Position numbers and translations under genes: made by a program. From positions 1 through 64,000 of the forward strand of contig JAITVN010000066.1 of the NCBI GenBank assembly GCA_031285775.1: 64,000 nucleotides of DNA, read 5' to 3'. The notes below the pieces were generated by a model. The model did not search any database. It was not told the DNA's origin and worked only from the letters and a program-made list of their open reading frames with translations. The DNA comes from Streptococcaceae bacterium. GTDB taxonomy: Bacteria; Bacillota; Bacilli; Lactobacillales; Streptococcaceae. This document shows positions 48,326-56,078 of the stretch, one piece after another; position 1 is the first letter of the stretch, and each line of letters begins with the position of its first letter.

Positions 48326-49621
48326 TCATTTCCACTGCACAGGTGCAGAATTTGTTTTTGTTGTCGTTTCTGGCTTGGCAGGCTCTACCGCATAACCGTC
48401 CTCGATGATAATCTCGCATTCATCTCCAGTAGAAACCCGCGTCGCAATCGCCTGAAGATTCTCTGCCTCCAACCACTTGCCGAATTCCTGCAAAGTTTCT
48501 AAATCCATTTGTTCCAATTTATCAATCAAGATAAAACCGCATTCTGGCTTAAGCTTTCTCACGATCGCTGTTGCAACTTTCAGTTGTTCAGAACCAGACA
48601 TATTATCCCAGCGTTGCCCTTTATAGAGCAATTCGCCAGCTTCAACCGTCAAGCCGGATAGCGGCAAATCTGCACTGTTTAGCAGGCTCTGCTTTTCACT
48701 GCGGACATCATCAATTTTGGATGAAAGCTCTGAATACTGATTCTGATATTCCTGCGCATCCGTTTCCGCTTTATCTTTATCAAGATTAGCCCGCACTTTC
48801 CGATTAATTTCTTCAATCCCAGCAATATTGTCTTCAAGCGCCTCGGTTGATTCATCATGCAAATCTATGGCACTCGTCTGAGCGATTTTAAGGTCGCCTG
48901 ACGTTGCTTTATGCTTTTGAGTAAGATTGTTCAGTTGAGCAGTTAAACGCTCAATTTCAGCCGTCTCTGTGTCAAATTGATACTGAATATTGGACAGTTG
49001 TTCCCGCTTACGCTGGTTTTCTCCATTTTTCGCAAGAATCGTCTGTTGCTGCTGAATCAGTTCAGAAGCACTGACAAGCTCTTTTGGCGCGTCTGGATAA
49101 TAAGTCTGCTCATCTGCAAACTTTTTCTTCTGATCCGCAATCTGGCCAATCGCACGACGTTGGTTATAAAGCTCCGACTCATCTTTTTCAAGTTTCGCCA
49201 GCTGTTCACCAACACCGATGATTTGCAGGAGCGTATTCGCCTTGTCTCTACTGGACGCTTCCATAAACTTCGGCAAGTCAATAGCCAACTCTTCCACAAA
49301 AGCGTCTAGAAGCTTCTGACCTGCTTTGTTGCCGTTCGGGTCAATGACCTTCAAATCTGAATTCTTGCCCTCACGCCTTACCTCAAGGCCGTTGCTCATG
49401 ACAATTTTCAGATTTGGCGGAGTGACCGAACCTTCGCGCTGCGGATTACTAGGCCGATACTTCGCGCCGCCTAAAGCCCAAGCAATTGAGTCCAGCACTG
49501 AGGTCTTACCCTGATTATTTCGGCCGCCGATGACCGTTAAGCCGTTTTCTGTCGGCTCAATCTTGACCGCTTTTACACGCTTGACATTTTCAATCTCAAG
49601 CTTATTGATTTTTAGTGACAT
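48326..49621 (-). CDS. SbcC/Rad50-like AAA ATPase
   Basis: This 431-residue protein has an N-terminal ABC-type head (LEIENVKRVKAVKIEPTENG, VIGGRNNQGKTSVLDSIAWA), a central coiled coil (~130-330) and a C-terminal head (WDNMSGSEQLKVATAIVRKL signature, CGFILIDKLEQMD Walker B). It is a short SMC/SbcC-like phage ATPase. No SbcD-like nuclease gene is adjacent. Confidence 0.85.
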   Translation of the reverse strand: MSLKINKLEIENVKRVKAVKIEPTENGLTVIGGRNNQGKTSVLDSIAWALGGAKYRPSNPQREGSVTPPNLKIVMSNGLEVRREGKNSDLKVIDPNGNKAGQKLLDAFVEELAIDLPKFMEASSRDKANTLLQIIGVGEQLAKLEKDESELYNQRRAIGQIADQKKKFADEQTYYPDAPKELVSASELIQQQQTILAKNGENQRKREQLSNIQYQFDTETAEIERLTAQLNNLTQKHKATSGDLKIAQTSAIDLHDESTEALEDNIAGIEEINRKVRANLDKDKAETDAQEYQNQYSELSSKIDDVRSEKQSLLNSADLPLSGLTVEAGELLYKGQRWDNMSGSEQLKVATAIVRKLKPECGFILIDKLEQMDLETLQEFGKWLEAENLQAIATRVSTGDECEIIIEDGYAVEPAKPETTTKTNSAPVQWK

Positions 49622-49656
49622 TATGCTATAATCTCCTTGTATAGATTAATGATTGC

Positions 49657-49791
49657 TCAGCGTGCCTGCTGAGCATTTTGCTTTCCAACGTTTCGGATTA
49701 TCTCCGTGAACGCTGCAAATCCTTCGCTTGTTTCAAAGTGAAACTTGATGCCGCGCCATTCAATCGTGAATGCATCCCAATCATTAAACAT
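49657..49791 (-). CDS. 44-residue phage protein
   Basis: From the ATG at 49791 (AGAGG 7 nt upstream) the product is MFNDWDAFTIEWRGIKFHFE then TSEGFAAFTEIIRNVGKQNA and QQAR. The upstream extension to 49854 lacks a ribosome site and overlaps the 58-residue gene in another frame. Function unknown. Confidence 0.55.
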   Translation of the reverse strand: MFNDWDAFTIEWRGIKFHFETSEGFAAFTEIIRNVGKQNAQQAR

Positions 49792-49960
49792 GGCGTGCCT
49801 CTTTCCATGGGATAAGCCAATCATCAAGATATTCAGCAAAAGAGCGGCTATCATTTGTTATACGAACTTTTATATGCCCATACTCATCGCTGTATTCATC
49901 CAATCGTGAAATTGAATCTTCACGTCTTTGCATTGGATTATGCTCAAGTGCTTCATTCAT
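49784..49960 (-). CDS. 58-residue phage protein
   Basis: MNEALEHNPMQRREDSISRL, DEYSDEYGHIKVRITNDSRS and FAEYLDDWLIPWKEARHV begin at 49960 with GGAAGG 6 nt upstream. It overlaps the next gene by 8 nt. Acidic, no recognised family. Confidence 0.6.
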   Translation of the reverse strand: MNEALEHNPMQRREDSISRLDEYSDEYGHIKVRITNDSRSFAEYLDDWLIPWKEARHV

Positions 49961-50198
49961 TTTTTACCTTCCATTTTTCCCTTGGGAGTCGCTCCCAATT
50001 TACCGCTAACCATTCAGCCACAGCATCTCTTGGAAACCTCAAATCAGATTTCACATAAACACGTGGGAAATCGGGAAAATTAGCCTCCGAGAACATAAGG
50101 TCAAAATTATCTTTTCCGATTCCAATAAAATCTGCGGCATATTGTCTTTCCATCAGCCCTGGATAGTCTTTGTCATTTGTTCCAAGTTTACGCGCCAT
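49953..50198 (-). CDS. HTH/excisionase-like DNA-binding protein
   Basis: From the ATG at 50198 the 81-residue protein reads MARKLGTNDKDYPGLMERQY then AADFIGIGKDNFDLMFSEANFPDFPRVYVKSDLRFPRDAVAEWLAVNW. The tyrosine-A-x-x-IGI turn followed by RFPRDAVAEWL resembles winged MerR-like/HTH_17 excisionase proteins. It could regulate early genes or act with the integrase. A GGAG site lies 6 nt before the ATG. Confidence 0.65.
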   Translation of the reverse strand: MARKLGTNDKDYPGLMERQYAADFIGIGKDNFDLMFSEANFPDFPRVYVKSDLRFPRDAVAEWLAVNWERLPREKWKVKNE

Positions 50199-50209
50199 TG
50201 CCACTCCTT

Positions 50210-50401
50210 CTAGCGGATTTTGAAATCGCCGATAATTTTTGTCAAAACTTGAATAGCTTTCGGAGATTGATTCTGACCACTAAGATATTTTGACAAGTCT
50301 TCTTGCTTAAGACCATAGAGTGTTGCTAGGTCTAACTGCTGAATACCGTTTTCCTCCATGTAAGCAAGAATTTTCTCACGTCCATGATTTGTCTCTGGCA
50401 T
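50210..50401 (-). CDS. Cro-like HTH regulator
   Basis: From the ATG at 50401 (AGGAGGTAGCT) the 63-residue protein reads MPETNHGREKILAYMEENGI then QQLDLATLYGLKQEDLSKYLSGQNQSPKAIQVLTKIIG. This is a short HTH domain. It is the first gene of the minus-strand early operon, divergent from the CI-like repressor, the usual place of Cro. The operators are probably in 50402-50791. Confidence 0.72.
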   Translation of the reverse strand: MPETNHGREKILAYMEENGIQQLDLATLYGLKQEDLSKYLSGQNQSPKAIQVLTKIIGDFKIR

Positions 50402-50791
50402 AGCTACCTCCTTTCTGTACTGATAGTTACAATTTTCTACTTTTAACCATTTCATACTGTCTTCGCTCACAGTGACCGTTTTTCCGTCTGCCGTACTTCG
50501 CGCATCACCAAGGTACTGTTCTGAAACGGGTATGTAGAATATTTGTATATAAATATAGCTATCTCTTGACTTATTTAGAACAATGTACTACAATCAATGT
50601 ACAAGAAAACATTACCCAGTAGTATTATTAACATTCTTGGCGGAGCGTTTTTCAATACTTCATCAGTTTTCATTTGCTGTAAAACAGCTATATTTATTTA
50701 CAAGAATTATTATAGTATATTATTCTACAGTTGTCAAGTGTTTTGTCGCATATTATTCTATAGTTCTATCTTTGTACGAAAGGACTTTAAA
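50402..50791. promoter_or_regulatory. Lysis-lysogeny switch region
   Basis: These 390 nt hold no credible gene. They contain a TGTAC-N10-GTACA dyad (50584-50603), a 16-bp direct repeat (50717-50732 and 50750-50765, 15/16 identical) flanking the repressor -35, and a partial palindrome at 50704-50727. I could not place a strong minus-strand early promoter; A/T-rich -10-like sequences near 50540-50560 are candidates. Confidence 0.6.
50731..50759 (+). promoter_or_regulatory. Repressor promoter
   Basis: TTGTCA (50731-50736), 17-nt spacer, TATTCT (50754-50759). The 16-bp direct repeats overlap its two ends, so autoregulation is likely. Transcription would start near 50766, 26 nt before the repressor ATG. 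Confidence 0.65.
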
Positions 50792-51175
50792 ATGGGCATT
50801 TACGATAGAATAAAAGAGCTCGCTGCCAATAAGCGAGTTTCCATAAGAAAAGTTGAGGAGGATCTTGGCTATTCTAACGGGACAATAAGGCGATGGAATA
50901 AATTTCCTCCAACCATAAACAAAGTTCTCAATATTGCAGACTACTTTCATACAACTGATGCCTATCTCTTAGGTAGAGTAGATGATCCCGAGCAATTTGA
51001 TTGGGATTCGACTATCAGGATTAGTAGCCCTACGGAAGAAGACCGCAAGGAATATGCTGATTTCAATCGCATGTTTGAAGGTGTTGAAGCGTACAACGGG
51101 CAACCAATGACTGAGCATGACCGCAAAGTTATTGAAGCAATGGTTAAATCATATATGGAAAACAAGGAGAAATAG
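50792..51175 (+). CDS. CI-like phage repressor (XRE HTH)
   Basis: From the ATG at 50792 (AAAGGA 7 nt upstream) the 127-residue protein has an HTH domain MGIYDRIKELAANKRVSIRK, VEEDLGYSNGTIRRWNKFPP, TINKVLNIADYFHTTDAYLLG. A C-terminal acidic region to KVIEAMVKSYMENKEK follows. There is no LexA-type protease domain, so control may come through the ImmA-like protease gene downstream, as in ICEBs1 and related phages. The in-frame extension to 50597 crosses operator repeats and is rejected. Confidence 0.85.
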   Translation: MGIYDRIKELAANKRVSIRKVEEDLGYSNGTIRRWNKFPPTINKVLNIADYFHTTDAYLLGRVDDPEQFDWDSTIRISSPTEEDRKEYADFNRMFEGVEAYNGQPMTEHDRKVIEAMVKSYMENKEK

Positions 51176-51177
51176 CT

Positions 51178-51624
51178 CTGGATTACAAAGAAATTCTCGA
51201 AGAAACAGGGATTATACTGATATTCTCCGAAGTCCCACTAGACAACGGCGGTTATTATTGCCCACAAGCGCTAGAATTTGGTGAGACAGGGTGCATATTC
51301 ATTGATGGAACGCTCTCTCAGTTAGAAATTGAAGTTGTAGTTCTTCACGAAATCGGCCATTTGCTCGAAGGTCAAATCTTAACAAAACTTAGCATTCCTC
51401 AGCTTCATCTAGTCAATGAAGCCAAAGCCAATCATTTTATGCTTGAGCGTTGCGCTAAGGATTTTCTTGGCTATTTTGAGATCATTCCTGAATATATTGA
51501 TGTCCATAATTTTCTGAAAACATACGGACTAAGTAAAAGCTTATATGATATGGCCTATCAAATATTTCATGATTTGCTTGAGCCATATTTTGCAAACAAA
51601 AATCCGCTCGGCCGGGAAGCATAG
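51178..51624 (+). CDS. ImmA/IrrE-type metallopeptidase with a CTG start
   Basis: The open frame contains HEIGHLLEG (HExxH zinc site, ~residue 61) preceded by YYCPQALEFGETGCIFIDGTLSQLEIEVVVL. It continues with NEAKANHFMLERCAKDFLGY, the third zinc ligand region of ImmA. No ATG, GTG or TTG lies in frame before the motif. The CTG at 51178 stands 8 nt after AAGGAG and 2 nt after the repressor stop, giving MDYKEILEETGIILIF and 148 residues. The family cleaves CI-like repressors. A start at the later in-frame TTG at 51361 would cut off the zinc site. Confidence 0.78.
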   Translation: MDYKEILEETGIILIFSEVPLDNGGYYCPQALEFGETGCIFIDGTLSQLEIEVVVLHEIGHLLEGQILTKLSIPQLHLVNEAKANHFMLERCAKDFLGYFEIIPEYIDVHNFLKTYGLSKSLYDMAYQIFHDLLEPYFANKNPLGREA

Positions 51625-51636
51625 AACGGATTTACC

Positions 51637-51681
51637 AAATAGGCGTAAAGGCACATGTCAGTGCTTTTACTGTACCTATTT
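51637..51681 (+). terminator. Long hairpin between immA and int
   Basis: AAATAGG/CCTATTT, GTAAA/TTTAC and GCAC/GTGC make an interrupted 16-bp stem followed by TTTATC. It could terminate or attenuate repressor-immA transcription before the integrase gene. Confidence 0.65.
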
Positions 51682-51710
51682 TATCATAAAATAGAGAGGT
51701 GGTATAAAAA

Positions 51711-52778
51711 ATGACAAGTTTTAGAAAACTGTCGACAGGTTGGGAATATCGCATCAGCTACAAAGATTCAGGCGGAAATTATCGTCGAAAAGCCGGCAAG
51801 GGATATAGAACAAAGGTCGAAGCCACACAAGCTGCTGCAAAGATGGAAATAGCATTGCTCCACCCTGAAGAATTAGCTAAAGAGATATCTTTAGCAGACT
51901 TCGTTGAACAATGGGCAGAAATATACAAAAAACCACACGTTACGATGCGCACCTGGGCAAAATACGAAACTGAGATTCGCAATGTACGTAAATATTTCGG
52001 AGACCTGCCGATTTCAAAAATAACCAGAATAAAGTATCAGCAGGTTTTCAACGAAATGTCCACCCAATTTGCACAACAAACACTGAAAAATCTTCACCAG
52101 CCTATCAAAAGCGCTGTCAAGGTAGCCATTCGCGATCATGTACTAAAAGAGGACTTCACTGATGGCGCTGTTATAAAATCGTCGGTTGATTCAATGCCAG
52201 TAAGTCACAAATTTTTAGAGCAAGACGAATATTTGCACGTTATAGAAGCCACAGAGTGTCGCTTAGAGACGCCTAGTTACTTCTTGATATATTTTATCTC
52301 TGTCACTGGAATGCGCTTCGCTGAGGCGCTGGGAGTGACGTGGGATGATATAGATTTCAATAGTAAAGTATTACACGTCAGAAAGTCGTGGGACTGGCAA
52401 TTCACACATGATTTTAAACCAACTAAAAACAAAAGTTCAGTCCGCGACATCCCTTTATCAGACAAAACTTGTAAGTTGCTGCTCGAGTATCAAAGCAACT
52501 CTTGGAAAAATGACAAGACAAACAGGGTTGCAGTTGAGGTTTCAAGCAATGGGGCAAACAAAGTTCTCCGTAAACTCGTTGGTCGCCAGGTTCATCTCCA
52601 TTCTCTCAGACATACCTATGCAAGCTATCTCATAGCGCAAGGGGTTGACCTGATGTCCATTTCTAGAGTTTTAGGTCATAAAGACCTGACAATCACCCTA
52701 GAAGTTTATGCGCATCAACTCGACTCATTAAAAGAAAAAAGCCACGATGAAGTTCGAAATATTTTCAATAAAATTTAA
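51711..52778 (+). CDS. int: Phage integrase, tyrosine recombinase
   Basis: This 355-residue protein has an N-terminal arm-binding domain (WEYRISYKDSGGNYRRKAG, AP2-like, ~10-60), a SAM-like core-binding domain (~65-165) and a catalytic domain. The catalytic residues are Arg in SVTGMRFAEALGVTW, HSLRHTYASYL (HxxR), VLGHKDL and Tyr in TLEVYAHQ. AGAGGTGG precedes the ATG. It lies 155 nt from the right core in tRNA-Arg, consistent with integration at that tRNA. Confidence 0.95.
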   Translation: MTSFRKLSTGWEYRISYKDSGGNYRRKAGKGYRTKVEATQAAAKMEIALLHPEELAKEISLADFVEQWAEIYKKPHVTMRTWAKYETEIRNVRKYFGDLPISKITRIKYQQVFNEMSTQFAQQTLKNLHQPIKSAVKVAIRDHVLKEDFTDGAVIKSSVDSMPVSHKFLEQDEYLHVIEATECRLETPSYFLIYFISVTGMRFAEALGVTWDDIDFNSKVLHVRKSWDWQFTHDFKPTKNKSSVRDIPLSDKTCKLLLEYQSNSWKNDKTNRVAVEVSSNGANKVLRKLVGRQVHLHSLRHTYASYLIAQGVDLMSISRVLGHKDLTITLEVYAHQLDSLKEKSHDEVRNIFNKI

Positions 52779-52806
52779 AACGGCATTTCCAATTTAGCCG
52801 TTTTTT
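52777..52806 (+). terminator. Terminator after int
   Basis: AAAACGGC and GCCGTTTTTT form an 8-bp stem directly at the int stop codon, with a T run. Confidence 0.8.
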
Positions 52807-52813
52807 ATATTCT

Positions 52814-52927
52814 ATCCGCTCCAAATCCGCTCCAAATTATTTTGTTTTCTATAGTTTTCTATAGCTTTCAAAAAATAAAAACCCTTTAAAATCAAGGGTT
52901 TCAAGACTTTGGAAAACTATAGAAAAC
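52814..52927. repeat. Right-end att region: arm repeats and a 16-bp inverted repeat
   Basis: Two CCGCTCCAAAT copies at an 11-bp step (52814-52836) mirror the left-end pair at 13885-13907. A perfect 16-bp inverted repeat, GTTTTCTATAGTTTTC at 52844-52859 and its complement at 52912-52927, brackets a second hairpin (AAACCCTT/AAGGGTTT, 52878-52901). Binding by Int or an accessory factor is inferred. Confidence 0.6.
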
Positions 52928-52933
52928 ATATAA

Positions 52934-52947
52934 AATGATCCGGGCGA
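52934..52947. repeat. Prophage attachment core, right copy
   Basis: AATGATCCGGGCGA, identical to 13836-13849. Here it is the 3' 12 nt of tRNA-Arg plus two following bases, so integration keeps the tRNA intact. Confidence 0.88.
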
Positions 52948-53009
52948 GGTTCGAACTCGCGACAACTCGCTTAGAAGGCGAGTGCTCTATCCAGCTGAGC
53001 TACCGGACC
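52936..53009 (-). tRNA. tRNA-Arg (anticodon TCT)
   Basis: On the minus strand 74 nt fold as a standard cloverleaf: acceptor GGTCCGG/CCGGATC, D-arm GCTC/GAGC, anticodon stem CTCGC/GCGAG with loop CTTCTAA (anticodon TCT, reads AGA), variable TTGTC, T-arm GCGAG-TTCGAAC-CTCGC, discriminator A, no encoded CCA. It is the attachment site of the prophage. Confidence 0.96.
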
Positions 53010-53016
53010 GATATAA

Positions 53017-53031
53017 AGGAGCATCGCTCCT
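53017..53031 (-). terminator. Small hairpin between the LCP gene and tRNA-Arg
   Basis: On the minus strand AGGAGC-GAT-GCTCCT is followed by TTTATAT. It may end LCP transcription before the tRNA or act as a processing signal. Confidence 0.5.
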
Positions 53032-53042
53032 ATGTACTGTAC

Positions 53043-54365
53043 TTACTGACTTGAACTGGAAGAACTTTCTGTCGAACTATCTTCTGAACCGCCTTCCACT
53101 TGAACTGCATCTCCTTTGGTTGAAACATAACTGCCAGCATTTTTCGCAGTAATTTTGACGAGGTCTCCGCTAGGATCCACGCCTTGAACTGTCTGTTTAC
53201 CATCTTCAGTAATCGTGACTGAGGGGAGAAAATAGCTGTCGGGTTCGTAACCGATGAGACTTTCATAGGTTACAACATCTGAATTTAACGCGTCAATTGT
53301 CGGCTGGCCAACAGACTTCCGCATCAGATTCTGCATAGCTAACAGTGTCTGCTCAGCCATTAACTGATAGGAACCGCTGTCTGATGGATTTGTATAAGGC
53401 AATCCCTGGAACTGAACGGATACGATCTTTTTAAAACAGCTTCTGTATGCAAGTAAAGACTGCAGATTACTTGTATTTACCTGAATGTTTGTCTTAATAT
53501 CAGCGCTCGCATCATTCAAAAATTTCTGATATTGACTGATATTGTTCATATTCAGCATTTTTTTCATCAATGCGGCAATAACTTCACGCTGATGCGCAAT
53601 TCTGCCATAATCGCCGTTTGATAAAGTATGGCGGTCACGTGCAAAAACCAAGGCTTGTTCACCATTAATTGTCTGTACAACGCCCTCTCCTTTGTATTCG
53701 ACGTAGGCAGTGGCTGGATCGGTATCAGAGATATAAAGCGTTCCGCTGGGCACTTCCTCCCCAGTAGGCAATGTAATCATATCCCCAGAAGATGTACCCT
53801 GAAGGGCGTCAATTCCTTGAGAATCATTTATAACATCTATTCCGCCGACGTCGTTTACAAGGTTGACTAAGCCGTTAAAGTTGATAGCAACGAAATTGTT
53901 CAGATTGATGCCGACCTGATCCGCCATCGTATTCAACGACCAGCTGGCTGCGCCTGTCATGCCATTGGCGTTATAGCCGAATGGATATGCAGCATTGAGT
54001 TTTTGAGTAGAAGTAACCTCACCGCTTTCGTTCAAAATATTCGTCATGGTGTCGCGCTCCAGCGAAACCATCGTAGAAGTATTGGTTTTAGGGTTTAGCG
54101 TCAGGACGATGTTTGTATCGGCATTTCCTGCCCAGGAATCGTTGCCGCCTCGACTGACATCCCCAGTATCTACTCCCATCAGCAGAATTGTCAGAGGCTC
54201 TGTTGCTTTAAGCGTCTCAGCTCCTGCTTTTCCTACACTGGTGTAGGTCTTTCCTAGCGTCGTCTTCGTCGTTCCCCAAATCGTGGCAGCATATGCAAAA
54301 ATGGTTCCCGCCGAGAGTGCCAGCAATGCAAAAAGCATGAGTAAAGTTTTTTGCCAAAGTTTCAT
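53043..54365 (-). CDS. LytR-CpsA-Psr (LCP) family wall-polymer ligase
   Basis: This 440-residue protein has an N-terminal membrane helix (LLMLFALLALSAGTIFAYAATIW). The LCP domain (~60-330) follows: TILLMGVDTGD, DTNIVLTLNPKTNTSTMVSLERDTM, NAAYPFGYNANG, GINLNNFVAINFNGLVNLVNDVGGIDVIN and VFARDRHTLSNGDYGRIAHQREVI with conserved Arg/Asp. A C-terminal domain and a Ser-rich tail follow. LCP enzymes attach anionic polymers such as teichoic acids or capsules to peptidoglycan outside the membrane. Confidence 0.9.
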   Translation of the reverse strand: MKLWQKTLLMLFALLALSAGTIFAYAATIWGTTKTTLGKTYTSVGKAGAETLKATEPLTILLMGVDTGDVSRGGNDSWAGNADTNIVLTLNPKTNTSTMVSLERDTMTNILNESGEVTSTQKLNAAYPFGYNANGMTGAASWSLNTMADQVGINLNNFVAINFNGLVNLVNDVGGIDVINDSQGIDALQGTSSGDMITLPTGEEVPSGTLYISDTDPATAYVEYKGEGVVQTINGEQALVFARDRHTLSNGDYGRIAHQREVIAALMKKMLNMNNISQYQKFLNDASADIKTNIQVNTSNLQSLLAYRSCFKKIVSVQFQGLPYTNPSDSGSYQLMAEQTLLAMQNLMRKSVGQPTIDALNSDVVTYESLIGYEPDSYFLPSVTITEDGKQTVQGVDPSGDLVKITAKNAGSYVSTKGDAVQVEGGSEDSSTESSSSSSQ

Positions 54366-54494
54366 CTGTTTATTATCTCAAAACTTTTGCTTCTAAGCAA
54401 GCGAAAATTACCGTTTGTTGAGAAAGTGGCCAGAAATTGAACAAATCGGCTGATCTTTACAGTTTTTTCTGGACAATTCTCCAAATTTGTCTTT

Positions 54495-55148
54495 TTAAAG
54501 CTCGATCAATTCACCAGATTGGAGGTAAACCACCCATTCACATACATTTTTGGCAAAATCGCCGATTCGCTCAAGGTGCATCAGTGTCATCAGATAATCT
54601 TTGCCCATCTCAACGCTGTCGTAATTCTCCTGCATAAAGGCCAGGACAGATTTCTGAATGTCGTCGTCCATCTTGTCAATTTCTTTGTCAAGTTTGGCGA
54701 TTTCACGTGCACGCTTATCATCACGCTGGATGTAGGCATTGAGGGAAGCGTCTAAAATAATTTTGACTTTTTCGCCCAGTTTACTGATATCAGATTCCAC
54801 GCCAATCAGCGGCTCGTCAGTAGAGATGTTTTGCAGCGCTCGTGCAATTCCAACCGCATGGTCACCGACACGCTCCAAATCGCTTGAGGCTTTCAGTACA
54901 GTAATGATCGTACGCAAATCGCTTGATACAGGCTGCTGAAGGGCAATCATCTCAAAAGACTTGATTTCCAGCTTGACTTCAAGCGCATTGATTTCCTGAT
55001 CGCCTTCAATGACTTCTTCTGCAAGGTCATGATCGCGGCTGACAAAAGCGCGCACAGCCTTGTTGAGTTGGGCCGAAACCTGCGTTCCCATGGCGTAAAA
55101 CTGGTTGTGGAGTTTATTCAACTCTTCGTCAAACTGTGTTCTTAACAT
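54495..55148 (-). CDS. phoU: Phosphate signalling protein PhoU
   Basis: This 217-residue protein has two PhoU three-helix repeats: EELNKLHNQFYAMGTQVSAQ, KSFEMIALQQPVSSDLRTIITVLKASSDLERVGDHAVGIARAL and YDSVEMGKDYLMTLMHLERIGDFAKNVCEWVVYL, with E-x3-D metal-binding ERVGDH and ERIGDF. It links Pst transport to the phosphate two-component system. It is the last gene of the pst operon, 42 nt after the second pstB. Confidence 0.93.
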   Translation of the reverse strand: MLRTQFDEELNKLHNQFYAMGTQVSAQLNKAVRAFVSRDHDLAEEVIEGDQEINALEVKLEIKSFEMIALQQPVSSDLRTIITVLKASSDLERVGDHAVGIARALQNISTDEPLIGVESDISKLGEKVKIILDASLNAYIQRDDKRAREIAKLDKEIDKMDDDIQKSVLAFMQENYDSVEMGKDYLMTLMHLERIGDFAKNVCEWVVYLQSGELIEL

Positions 55149-55190
55149 TTTATTTTCCTCTCGGATTACATTTTTATTTTTGTTGTAAAA

Positions 55191-55949
55191 CTAGCCGAAT
55201 TTCCCAGCTACATAGTCCTCAGTTTCTTGTTTCTGAGGGGTTAAGAAAATGGACTTGGTGTCATTATACTCAATCAAATCCCCATTGAGCATGAAAGCAG
55301 TTCTGTCTGATATTCGCGATGCCTGCTGCATATTATGCGTCACAATTAGCAGAGTATAGTTTTTCTTCAGCTCTAAAAGTGTTTCCTCCACGCGCCCGCT
55401 GGAAATGGGATCCAGTGCCGAAGTCGGCTCATCCAATAAGATGATGGCTGGTTTCACCGCTAAAACCCTCGCAATGCAGACACGCTGCTGCTGCCCTCCA
55501 GACAAGCCTAATGCAGAGCTGTGCAGCTTATCCTTAACCTCGTCCCAGATATTGGCCGCTTTGAGCGAAGTCTCGACCGCCTCGTCCAGTACTGCCTTAT
55601 CTCGCTCGCCCTTGAGACGCAGACCATAAACGACATTTTCGTAAATTGAAAATGGAAAGGGATTCGGCTGCTGAAAGACCATGCCAATTTCTTTACGAAG
55701 CTCGACGGTATCGACTTTCGGGCTGTAAATGTTTTCGCCCTTGTACATAATAGAGCCGGTAATTGTAACTGTTTCAATCAGGTCGTTCATGCGATTGATG
55801 GAGCGCAGCAAGGTTGACTTTCCGCAGCCGGACGGGCCGATCAGGGCAGTAATTTCATTTGGATAAAAATCCATTGTGATATGGTTGAGGGCTTGCTTTT
55901 TCGAGTAAAAAAGGTCTAAATCTCTGATTTGTAAAATTGCTTCTGTCAT
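55191..55949 (-). CDS. pstB: Phosphate ABC transporter ATP-binding protein PstB (second copy)
   Basis: From the ATG at 55949 (GGGAGA upstream) the 252-residue protein has [20 protein letters not shown] (Walker A), [20 protein letters not shown] (Q-loop), [19 protein letters not shown] (signature) and [15 protein letters not shown] (Walker B). It energises phosphate uptake with PstA/PstC. It shares its layout with the copy upstream at 56079-56882. The 129-nt gap between them is GC-rich and partly palindromic (GTAGGCCTAC). Confidence 0.93.
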   Translation of the reverse strand: MTEAILQIRDLDLFYSKKQALNHITMDFYPNEITALIGPSGCGKSTLLRSINRMNDLIETVTITGSIMYKGENIYSPKVDTVELRKEIGMVFQQPNPFPFSIYENVVYGLRLKGERDKAVLDEAVETSLKAANIWDEVKDKLHSSALGLSGGQQQRVCIARVLAVKPAIILLDEPTSALDPISSGRVEETLLELKKNYTLLIVTHNMQQASRISDRTAFMLNGDLIEYNDTKSIFLTPQKQETEDYVAGKFG

Positions 55950-56078
55950 TCTTTCTCCCAAATTGAGTCTGGTAGGCCTACTGCTAAAGAGGCAGATGAA
56001 TTGAAAGCCTGCCTAAGGGGCAAAGCCTCAAACTCTGTGCTTCTACGCTTCAAATGAGGCGGCCAAACATCTTGTTTC

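Larger units (their letters stand above)
13836..52947. mobile_element. Complete siphovirus-type prophage, about 39.1 kb
   Basis: It is bounded by a 14-bp direct repeat taken from the 3' end of tRNA-Arg(TCT). The integrase sits next to the tRNA end, as is usual for tRNA-targeting tyrosine recombinases. It contains complete lysogeny, replication, packaging, head, tail and lysis modules in a canonical order. No broken essential gene was seen, so it may be inducible; this is an inference. Confidence 0.93.

Noticed and set aside
50597-50791. N-terminal extension of the CI-like repressor
   Set aside because: The extension crosses the promoter and the operator repeats and has no ribosome site; the ATG at 50792 has one and matches the HTH start.
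51361-51624. Short 87-codon form of the ImmA gene starting at TTG
   Set aside because: It begins inside the HExxH zinc site and would remove the catalytic residues; the open frame and homology extend back to 51178.
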